Shown one piece after another: positions 1 to 7,628 of a stretch of 34,478 nt of DNA. The stretch spans positions 1 through 34,478 of the forward strand of contig JABIRP010000203.1 in assembly GCA_018699735.1 (NCBI GenBank), given 5' to 3'. How positions within the stretch are numbered: the stretch's first letter is position 1; each line of letters opens with the position of its first letter. The position numbers and the translations under genes are program-made. The stretch is from Rhodospirillaceae bacterium (lineage in GTDB: Bacteria > Pseudomonadota > Alphaproteobacteria > Thalassobaculales > Thalassobaculaceae). Below the pieces are notes generated by a model. It was given only the letters and a program-made list of their open reading frames with translations. It was not told where the DNA came from and did no database searches.

Positions 1-321
1 CAAGGCGTCGACCTCTTCGATTTTCAGTGTCTTGCCCCAAGGCGGCATCATCGGCGATTTCGAGACCACCGGACCGCCATCGAGAACGACGTTCTTGATG
101 TCGGCATCGGAAAGTTTCGACATCTCCTTGGCATTGGTGAAGTCGCGCGGGCTGACCGGGAAGTCCTTGGTCACGTTCGGCCCGTCGCCCTTACCGGATG
201 CGCCATGGCATTGCGCGCAATAGAACTTGAAGACTTTCTCGGCATCAACCGCCTGCGCGCCACCGGCGAACGCCTGCGTCAGGCCGAGAAAGAGCGCCGT
301 GATGATCAGTTTCTTGGTCAT
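1..321 (-). CDS. c-type cytochrome, mono-heme, 3' end outside window (partial)
   Basis: Manual reverse-strand translation from ATG at 321: MTKKLIITALFLGLTQAFAGGAQAVDAEKVFKFYCAQCHGASGKGDGPNVTKDFPVSPRDF...; signal peptide plus CAQCH heme motif; open to the window edge. Confidence 0.85.
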   Translation of the reverse strand, partial: MTKKLIITALFLGLTQAFAGGAQAVDAEKVFKFYCAQCHGASGKGDGPNVTKDFPVSPRDFTNAKEMSKLSDADIKNVVLDGGPVVSKSPMMPPWGKTLKIEEVDAL

Positions 322-346
322 GGTTTCAGCTCCTCCTTGGGCCCGG

Positions 347-997
347 TTACTTGAAATTCGAGACATAGCGGGCAACATTCATCATGTCCTTGGCGCTCAG
401 GATTCCGGCGAATGTCGGCATTGCCTTGACCGGCTTGAACACGCTCGGGTTCTCGAGGTAGGCCAGCACCCAGTCAGGATTGAGCCGCTTCTTGGCACCA
501 ACCAGGCTCGGCGCACTGCGCCCGCCCTTGATCTTCTTTTTCTTGGCCGGGTATTGATGGCAGCCACTGCACGGCATCTTCTTGGTGAAGATCAGGCGAC
601 CCTTGGCGGATTTCTTCGGTTTCACCCTGCCAGCCTTGACCGCATCAGAGGTCAGCCCCATGAGGAAGGCCGTCATCTTCTTGGCTTCTTTCTTGTCGAG
701 CTTCGGATGATCGCCCTTGTTCTCTTCGGTCAAGGAATTGAACGCCATGGGCCGGATCGGCTTCGGATCGGTCAGCCATTTGGCCATCCACTTTTTCTGA
801 AACTTGGAGCCGGCATACCAGAGCTCCGGGCCCTTCTTGGCCAACTGGTCGTCGATGGTCTTTTCCTTCGCCGGGCCGTCGGTGTAGTGGCACTCGCCAC
901 ATCCCTTGGCCTCAAACAGAGCCTGGTCGGCGCTGGCGAGACCGGGGACGGCGGCCAACAACAACCCGGTGAGCAAGGCGGTCATCGCTCTGGTCAT
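347..997 (-). CDS. periplasmic di-heme cytochrome c
   Basis: Two CXXCH motifs (CGECH, CSGCH), signal peptide MTRAMTALLTGLLLAAVPGLASA. Internal ATG at 997 preferred over 1030 because GAGGAG lies about 8 nt upstream. Confidence 0.85.
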   Translation of the reverse strand: MTRAMTALLTGLLLAAVPGLASADQALFEAKGCGECHYTDGPAKEKTIDDQLAKKGPELWYAGSKFQKKWMAKWLTDPKPIRPMAFNSLTEENKGDHPKLDKKEAKKMTAFLMGLTSDAVKAGRVKPKKSAKGRLIFTKKMPCSGCHQYPAKKKKIKGGRSAPSLVGAKKRLNPDWVLAYLENPSVFKPVKAMPTFAGILSAKDMMNVARYVSNFK

Positions 998-1026
998 GAC
1001 TGTCACTCCTCGGTTGGTTTTTCGTC

Positions 1027-2676
1027 TCATGCTTCATTTTCCTGCGGGCTGTAAGCCACGGCCTTGCGTCTCAACCAGAAGCCAAGCCCGCCCGTGACCA
1101 GGACCGCGAGTACAGCCCAGAGATAGACCGTCATCGGGATCGGGGCTTCGATGAACACGTAATGCCAGGTCGAAACCGACATGATCAGTCCGTGTTCGCC
1201 GTTCGAACCGTCCCAGGCATTGAGGGACATCGGGATGAAATTGCCGGCGGTGAACTGCACGTCGTTGCGGTCTTCGGTGGCCAGCGGCCGCTTCATGACC
1301 ACGCTCCAGCGCCCATCGGCCCACGCGGCCTTGGCGGCAACCTGTTGCTTATCCTCGGCTTGCGGTTTGAGGGCCTGGCGCCATCCGCGCGCAACAGCCT
1401 CTTCGGCACCGCCGCGCTCGCCATCGGCCTCATCGGCTTTCCAACGCCAGAGCTGCACCGGGTTCGAGCCACCGCCGCGCAAGAAGTGCGGCTTGGCGGT
1501 TCCGGTTGTCGGCTTTGTCGGAAACTGGATGGCCACCGCGTCGCGGAAGGTCTCCAGCTTGCGCGGCACCATGCCATCACCCTCGACATAAGAATTGAAA
1601 GCGCCGACAGCCGAGATCTCGCTCGCGTCAAGCTCCTGCTCTTCGTCATGCGTGGTGTCGGCAAAGGGGTCATCCCAAACCAGGCGGAAGACGATATCGG
1701 TGCCGTCGGTCATCGCCTTCATGGTCACCAATTCGATCGATGGATTCTGCCAACGCGGCGCCACCACGACCTGACCGGTCAAGCGTACGTCCATCGGCTC
1801 AGCCGCATCCCAAGCCGGATCGTTGGCCGCCTCGGGAAGCCCGCCCTCGACACGTCCCACCTTCAAGACCTGATGACTTGTCGGTTGGTGCTGCAAGGAC
1901 TTGATGAAGTTGGCAAGATACCAACGCTCTTCCTCGCTCAGCGCTTTCACAAAGGAAGGCATCGGCGTCCCATTGATACCGGTCGAAAACCGCATGTAAA
2001 TGTCCTCGACCTCGGCCCCACCTTTAAGTTTCCAAGGCAAAGTCACGTTGCGGATCCGGATCGGGAAGCCCCAATCGTCCTTGCGGTCGAACGCTTTCTG
2101 ACCGTTGCCCCGACCCTCCTTGCCATGGCATTCCCAGCACTTGGCCCGCTCGAACACGGCTTTTCCCTTGGCGATACTATCGGCGTTAAAGGGTGCGCGT
2201 TCCTTCGGCAATGCGACCAGTTTGCCGGTCTTGACCGGGTCGAGTTCCTCGTTGTCGAACTCCTGCGCGAAGGTGCGAACGTAGGCGATGACCTGCCAAC
2301 GTTGCTCTTCGGTGAGGCCGTTTTTGATCAGATCGTTGTCGAAGGCCTGCATACCGGTGCCGGGCAGACCCCGGCTGACAGTGCGGAACAGATCATCGTC
2401 GGTCGGCAACTCGCCGCTTTGAGTGGTGCGAAATTTGAAGGTGCCGAGCGTGAAGTCGCGCGGTCGGGGATCCATATAAGGTGCGGCCGGCCCCTCGCCA
2501 TCACCGAGCAGACCGTGGCAGAAGCTGCAACGCTGGAAGTAGATCGCGCGGCCTTGTTCTATGAAGTCCTCGGTGAATTCCGGTTTCGGGCCAGACGGTA
2601 CCGATTTCGCGCTTGCGGGGGCGGTGAACAACATCAGCGCCACACCGAAAAGAAGGATGTTAGCGAGCCGGGCCAT
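1027..2676 (-). CDS. di-heme cytochrome c fused to an ethylbenzene-dehydrogenase-type heme-b-binding domain, C-terminal TM anchor
   Basis: CSFCHG and CWECHG motifs in the N-terminal half; C-terminal half resembles the EB_dh / type II DMSO reductase gamma-subunit domain (DVRLTGQVVVAPRWQNPSIELVTMKAMTDGTDIVFRLVWDDPFAD...DAVAIQFP...); C-terminal hydrophobic helix. Confidence 0.8.
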   Translation of the reverse strand: MARLANILLFGVALMLFTAPASAKSVPSGPKPEFTEDFIEQGRAIYFQRCSFCHGLLGDGEGPAAPYMDPRPRDFTLGTFKFRTTQSGELPTDDDLFRTVSRGLPGTGMQAFDNDLIKNGLTEEQRWQVIAYVRTFAQEFDNEELDPVKTGKLVALPKERAPFNADSIAKGKAVFERAKCWECHGKEGRGNGQKAFDRKDDWGFPIRIRNVTLPWKLKGGAEVEDIYMRFSTGINGTPMPSFVKALSEEERWYLANFIKSLQHQPTSHQVLKVGRVEGGLPEAANDPAWDAAEPMDVRLTGQVVVAPRWQNPSIELVTMKAMTDGTDIVFRLVWDDPFADTTHDEEQELDASEISAVGAFNSYVEGDGMVPRKLETFRDAVAIQFPTKPTTGTAKPHFLRGGGSNPVQLWRWKADEADGERGGAEEAVARGWRQALKPQAEDKQQVAAKAAWADGRWSVVMKRPLATEDRNDVQFTAGNFIPMSLNAWDGSNGEHGLIMSVSTWHYVFIEAPIPMTVYLWAVLAVLVTGGLGFWLRRKAVAYSPQENEA

Positions 2677-3644
2677 CAGTGCGTCTCCGGGATGCGCGGG
2701 GTTTTCTGGGCCAGGTCATACTCGGCCATGATGATCTTCCACCGCTCTTCGTCGCTTAGGTTCAGCTTCCAGATCGGCATGGCGGAATCCCACGGTGTCG
2801 CTTCCGTCGGCAGACCAGGGCCGCCATTGGCCACCCGCCAGAAGGTGTAGCCCTCGACAATGGTCTCGATGGTGCCATTGTCGGTGAAGTTGATCGGGCG
2901 GAGCTTGAAGCCGTCCGCCATCGGTCCGTCGCCGGCAACGCTGTCGCCGTGACATGGCCGGCAATTCATGGCGTAGAGCGCCCGGCCCTCAAACAGGTTC
3001 TTCTCAATCAACGCGGCCTTGGCGGTCGCCGGCTCAATCTCGCCACCCTCGATCTCACCTAGCAGCGCCGTCATTGCCGGGGTTGGAAAGAACTCAAGGA
3101 CGTGATCCGGCTCTGATTCTTCTTCCCAGCGCTCGATATCGCCCACGACCTGTTCGATGAACGCAATCTCGCCTTCCTTGGCCGCCTCAGCGAAGGCCGT
3201 GATCGCCTCGTCGGTCGGGTTGGAGAAGGGATTTTTCATTTCCTCGAATTTTTTCGGGAAGTTGGAAGACGGATGCTGAATACGCAGAGAGACCGGCACT
3301 TCGACCTTGGGCACCACGACCTCGTAAACCTGCCAGCCAACAAAAAATGGAACCGCGAGCAGCACCAGATAGGCTGTCGGTTGGCCGAAATCACCGCGCA
3401 GCAAACGGCGGATCGGGCGCGAAAAACTTTCCAACCCCTCGTCGGAGAACGTGACCATCAGGAACAGGGCCACGATCGTCAACACCATGTAGAACAGCAT
3501 TAATGTGCCGGGCACCGGCAGCGGGAAGGGCAGCGTGGTAATCTCGCGCGAGAGCGCCGGAATAGCCCATTTGACGACCGAATAGACGATGGCCAACGTG
3601 ATCACGACCCACCAGAACATCGAGATGCGGAAGCCTCTCATCAC
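2676..3644 (-). CDS. membrane-anchored mono-heme cytochrome c (about 3 N-terminal TM helices)
   Basis: Hydrophobic N-terminal segments, C-terminal CRPCHG heme motif; stop/start overlap with neighbours. Confidence 0.8.
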   Translation of the reverse strand: MMRGFRISMFWWVVITLAIVYSVVKWAIPALSREITTLPFPLPVPGTLMLFYMVLTIVALFLMVTFSDEGLESFSRPIRRLLRGDFGQPTAYLVLLAVPFFVGWQVYEVVVPKVEVPVSLRIQHPSSNFPKKFEEMKNPFSNPTDEAITAFAEAAKEGEIAFIEQVVGDIERWEEESEPDHVLEFFPTPAMTALLGEIEGGEIEPATAKAALIEKNLFEGRALYAMNCRPCHGDSVAGDGPMADGFKLRPINFTDNGTIETIVEGYTFWRVANGGPGLPTEATPWDSAMPIWKLNLSDEERWKIIMAEYDLAQKTPRIPETH

Positions 3645-4693
3645 TTCGCCTCCTCGGATTTGGGTTTCTGCGTGACCAGATAAGACAGCAGATCCTGATA
3701 GTCCTTGACCGTCAGAGCCTCGTTCAGGTCGGCCGGCATGACGCTGGAGTTCTTGTCAATAATCAGGGTCTTGATGTCGGATTTGGCAACGGTAACCTCA
3801 TCGCCTGTGGCCTTGGTTATGGTGACCTCTTCGGCGGTCTCATCGGTCTTCAAGCCGATGTGCTTGCGACCCTCCTTGTCGATCAGCTCATAGGTCTCGA
3901 AGCCGGGCGGGATGGACTTGGCCGGCTCGAGGATGGCGTCGGCCAGGAACTTCAGGGTCTTGGTCCCGATCCCGGTCAGATCGGGACCAATCTCACCACC
4001 CTCTTCGTTCAGCATGTGGCACTCGCTGCAATTGTCGTCATAGACTTCTTCGCCCGCTGCCGGGTCGCCGCCACCGGCTGCCGAGGACGCTGCGATCAAG
4101 CCGAAATAACGCTCGGTGATTTCGCCGGGCTCTTCGGTCACGGCGGCCAGATCGAAATCGCCGCCCTGGCTCTGCAGATAGGTGACGACCGCCTTGATCT
4201 CGTCGAGCTTCAGCGAGATCGGCGGCGCGTAGACGACGGCCATCTCGTTCTTATAACCCTTGACCACATAGGCACCTGGCTTGGCGATGCTCTCGGCGAT
4301 GTAGTCGGTGCGGGTGTATTCTTCGCCGGTCTTCTCCGAGCGTTCCTTGGCGCGCGTGATGGCGCGAACACCGATTGGCTCCGGGAATTTCTCGCCAAAC
4401 TGACCAAGGTTAGGACCGCGCACGGCGCTGCCACGCCCACCGAGGCTGTGACAGGTGTAGCACCGCCCCTTGCCCCAGAAGATCTGCTCGCCGCCCTCGG
4501 GTCCGATCTCAACCTTACCGGTGGATGCTTTTTTCTCGCCGCCGGTCATATCCGTGATCGAGTACCCAACCCACTGGAAGGCACCGAGCACGACCAGCAG
4601 GAATATGAACACTTTGGCCACGACGCCCGCCATCGAGCCGCCGCTTACTGTGTCACCGGGACTATCGATCGGAACAGGACGTTGGTCGGTCAT
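3641..4693 (-). CDS. membrane-anchored di-heme cytochrome c
   Basis: N-terminal TM helix, CYTCHS and CSECHM motifs, long insertion before a SSVMPADLNEALTVKDYQDLLSYLV distal-Met region; 4-nt overlaps with both neighbours. Confidence 0.82.
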   Translation of the reverse strand: MTDQRPVPIDSPGDTVSGGSMAGVVAKVFIFLLVVLGAFQWVGYSITDMTGGEKKASTGKVEIGPEGGEQIFWGKGRCYTCHSLGGRGSAVRGPNLGQFGEKFPEPIGVRAITRAKERSEKTGEEYTRTDYIAESIAKPGAYVVKGYKNEMAVVYAPPISLKLDEIKAVVTYLQSQGGDFDLAAVTEEPGEITERYFGLIAASSAAGGGDPAAGEEVYDDNCSECHMLNEEGGEIGPDLTGIGTKTLKFLADAILEPAKSIPPGFETYELIDKEGRKHIGLKTDETAEEVTITKATGDEVTVAKSDIKTLIIDKNSSVMPADLNEALTVKDYQDLLSYLVTQKPKSEEAK

Positions 4694-6819
4694 TCCGCGT
4701 CCTCCGATTTGGCGTTAGCGACGGTCCCGAGCCAGAACATGAAAGCGATACCGATCATGAAGACCAGGACCGACAGGCTGACCATCTGGGTCATGGTGTG
4801 GTTCGACGGTGTCGCGGCCCACTGGGAGGTGTCTCGCATGATGCCGACGATGTGCCAGTCGGTGCGCAATCCCGATCGGATGAAGCCCATAAGGCCCATG
4901 TTCATGGTGATGACGAAGGTCAACAGCAGCAACGCGTATTGACTGCGGATCGACATGCGACCCCATTGCAGCTTGCCAACCTCCTTGGCGTTGCGGAACA
5001 GGAAGATGTCAATCGCGGTGACCAGGATCAGGCAGCTGATCAACTGCAGGAATTGCGCGACCGCGACATTGCGCAGGAACGGCGAGGCCTGTTCCATGAC
5101 GACGAAGCCGTAGACCCCGAGGAAAAGGACAACGCTGAAGGCCGTGGAAGCGAGATAGATCGCCTGGCCGATCCGGCCCATGTCACGCAAGGCCAGAACC
5201 ACCGCGACCACTCCCATGGCGCACTCGAAGACCAACAGATATCCGACGGTTCGGAAATACTGGGTTCGATCCGCAGGCAGATCCAGTTCCGCCGCCTCCA
5301 TCGTCAAGAGCCCGTAGGCGTATTGCCCGACCATGGCGATTGCCGCCAGACCGGCCAGCGGAATGACCACCTTCGCTGCCATGCCCTGGTTCCTGATCGA
5401 CACCACGTCAACCCGATTGCCCCGGCGATAGAGGATGAAGCTGAAGAAGGTGGCCAGGATGATGAGGTTCACCACGGCGTTCTTCGCCGGCATCAACCCC
5501 AGATACTTCAGTGTCGGGTGATACTGACTGCCGCCCATCTCGCCGACCTCTTGGCCGGAGAGCGGCAGATTGTGCGGCGTCAGCCAAACCGCGAAAGAGA
5601 CGATCAACGCGAACAGGATGAACTTGATGTATTTGTAATAGCGCTCGGCCCCGGGAATTCGGGTCATGCCGCTCCAAAGATAATAGTTGGAAATCAGGAA
5701 CAGTGAGCCAACCAGGATCGCCTGAATGATGAAGGTCCAGGAAAAGTCGCCGCCCATCATGTTGTTGCCCATGACGGCGCTGGTCGAATAGACCTCGCGG
5801 CCGAGATAATAGCCAGCGAAGGGCAGCGGAATCAGGGCGGCAATGGCGACGAAATTGGCGATATAGCCCATCCAGTCGTAATGCGCTTTTTCCTCAGCCG
5901 TCTTCGCGCCGATGAACTTGACCGCCGCGTATGACCCTGCGACCAAGCCGCCGAACGCCAGGTTGCCGAGCATGCGGTGGATTGCGATCGGGGTGGCCAG
6001 GATGTTCTCGAAGATCGGCCAGAGACCGGCCGTTGCCTCGCCCGCCTCGTTGACGCCGGCCGGGCTCATCATGAAACCGGCCCAGCTGTTGGCCAGCATC
6101 ATGATCCCGGTACCGGCAACGTTAAGCATGATGCCGATAAAAATGTGAACGCTCTTGCGATCCTTGATCAGCAGGAACCCTATACCGGTCGGCAGGATGT
6201 ACAGGAAGGTGATGAAGGCGCGGGTATCACCGCGCATTTCCAACCCGAAGAGGCCGAAGAAAAAAGCCGCGCCAGCGACAACCATTGCGAGGCCGATCGC
6301 CTGGAAGAAACGCCGGACCAGCATCGGGAACGGGCGACCGGCCGAAAGCCAGTGCCAGCCGTAGTAATAGAGATAGAGGCAGAAGGTCTCGGCGAAAAAC
6401 AACAAGGCGTACATGAACATGACGTCCTTGAAGAGCCCCGCCATGTAGCCCATGAAGGTCGGATAAAGCGTGAACAGCGCGAAGGCGAGCAGGCCACCGA
6501 AGGCCGCCGTGGTCGCGTAGGCAACGCTGAGCAGACTGGTGAACTCATAGGCCAATTTGTCAAACCGCTGGTCGCCGTTGCGCCAGCCGACGATTTCGAT
6601 GATCACCGCGAACAATGGCACGCCGAGCACGAAGGCGCCGAAGAACAGGTGCATCTGGGCCAGGAACCAGATCAGCTTGCGACTATCGATACCGAGGAAC
6701 TGACGGTACACATTCGCGTCCTGTGCGAACGCTGGAGAGGCGATGGCGAAGACCACCACCACCGCCATGGCGGCGGCCGCGCCAACCAGAATTCCCTTCA
6801 AATGTGCTCGCAATATCAT
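4690..6819 (-). CDS. CydA-like (cytochrome bd ubiquinol oxidase subunit I-like) polytopic membrane protein, 709 aa, no CydB partner
   Basis: CydA-type TM1 LIWFLAQMHLFFGAFVLGVPLFAVIIEIVGW and later IHRMLGNLAFGGLVAGSYAA; many TM helices; signal-like N-terminal extension. Confidence 0.75.
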   Translation of the reverse strand: MILRAHLKGILVGAAAAMAVVVVFAIASPAFAQDANVYRQFLGIDSRKLIWFLAQMHLFFGAFVLGVPLFAVIIEIVGWRNGDQRFDKLAYEFTSLLSVAYATTAAFGGLLAFALFTLYPTFMGYMAGLFKDVMFMYALLFFAETFCLYLYYYGWHWLSAGRPFPMLVRRFFQAIGLAMVVAGAAFFFGLFGLEMRGDTRAFITFLYILPTGIGFLLIKDRKSVHIFIGIMLNVAGTGIMMLANSWAGFMMSPAGVNEAGEATAGLWPIFENILATPIAIHRMLGNLAFGGLVAGSYAAVKFIGAKTAEEKAHYDWMGYIANFVAIAALIPLPFAGYYLGREVYSTSAVMGNNMMGGDFSWTFIIQAILVGSLFLISNYYLWSGMTRIPGAERYYKYIKFILFALIVSFAVWLTPHNLPLSGQEVGEMGGSQYHPTLKYLGLMPAKNAVVNLIILATFFSFILYRRGNRVDVVSIRNQGMAAKVVIPLAGLAAIAMVGQYAYGLLTMEAAELDLPADRTQYFRTVGYLLVFECAMGVVAVVLALRDMGRIGQAIYLASTAFSVVLFLGVYGFVVMEQASPFLRNVAVAQFLQLISCLILVTAIDIFLFRNAKEVGKLQWGRMSIRSQYALLLLTFVITMNMGLMGFIRSGLRTDWHIVGIMRDTSQWAATPSNHTMTQMVSLSVLVFMIGIAFMFWLGTVANAKSEDAE

Positions 6820-6848
6820 GCCGAGGCCCCTCGCCTACCGCTGCCGGT

Positions 6849-7628
6849 TCATCCGCCCGAGAACGTGAAGTCTTGCGACAGCTTTCCACCGGCGCTGACC
6901 TTGACCTTGGCTTTCTTGATGCCGAAACGCGGGTGCCAAGCCTTGAGCGTGTACTTGCCGGCCGGGATATTGGAGAGGTTAAAACTCCCATCCTCGCCGA
7001 CGACGACGGCGTAAGGGTTCTTCGGCGCCATCACGTAGCCGAACATGAAGTTATGCGCCTCGCAATTGATCGAGATGTAGGACGAGCGCCTGGGCTTCAC
7101 CACCTGCTCAATGTCGCCCGGGTCGGGCTGGCCAAAGTTGAACATCGTACGCTTGGCGACTCGGCCCTTCTCGACACCAATCATCTCGCGCATGTTGATG
7201 TTGTGCAGGACACCCTTGTCGGAATTTCGGATCTTGATCGGTCCCGGCTTGACCACCTGGGCCCAAGGGCTGAACCGACATTTTTCCTGATTAATCAGGT
7301 AGGCACCGCCCTCTGGCGCTCCCCAGTCTTTGCCTTTCTTCACCCGATCGAGGAAGACGAATGCGCCGCGCAGCGCGCCATCCTTAACGTCGACCCAGAT
7401 GACCTCCCGCTCGCCCTTACCGCAAACGTCAGGGTTCTTGGTGATCAGGATGTTTTCCACCGCGTCGTCCGGCAGCGGCCCGTCGAACAGCACCTTGCCG
7501 CTGATCGAGGCACCGTTCTTGACCTCTATGATCTCGTATTTCTTTTTCTTCTTCGCCGCGTCCGCCGTCGCGGGAGTGAATACAAGCGCCAGCGCGCCAA
7601 ATGCCGCCAATACCAAGCCGGTCCTCAT
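6849..7628 (-). CDS. exported cupredoxin-like (amicyanin-like) protein with C-terminal carboxypeptidase-regulatory-like domain
   Basis: Signal peptide; HNIN...; ISINCEAHNFMFGYV (C-X2-H-X2-M, amicyanin-type type-1 Cu ligand loop); IPAGKYTLKAWHPRFG C-terminal beta domain; paralog of 19747-20487. Confidence 0.72.
   Translation of the reverse strand: MRTGLVLAAFGALALVFTPATADAAKKKKKYEIIEVKNGASISGKVLFDGPLPDDAVENILITKNPDVCGKGEREVIWVDVKDGALRGAFVFLDRVKKGKDWGAPEGGAYLINQEKCRFSPWAQVVKPGPIKIRNSDKGVLHNINMREMIGVEKGRVAKRTMFNFGQPDPGDIEQVVKPRRSSYISINCEAHNFMFGYVMAPKNPYAVVVGEDGSFNLSNIPAGKYTLKAWHPRFGIKKAKVKVSAGGKLSQDFTFSGG

Noticed and set aside
1162-2850. 562-aa plus-strand ORF
   Set aside because: Entirely antisense to a well-supported cytochrome/EB_dh gene; composition typical of shadow ORFs in GC-rich DNA.
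5977-7014. 345-aa plus-strand ORF rich in Glu/His/Asp
   Set aside because: Antisense shadow of the CydA-like and cupredoxin genes.
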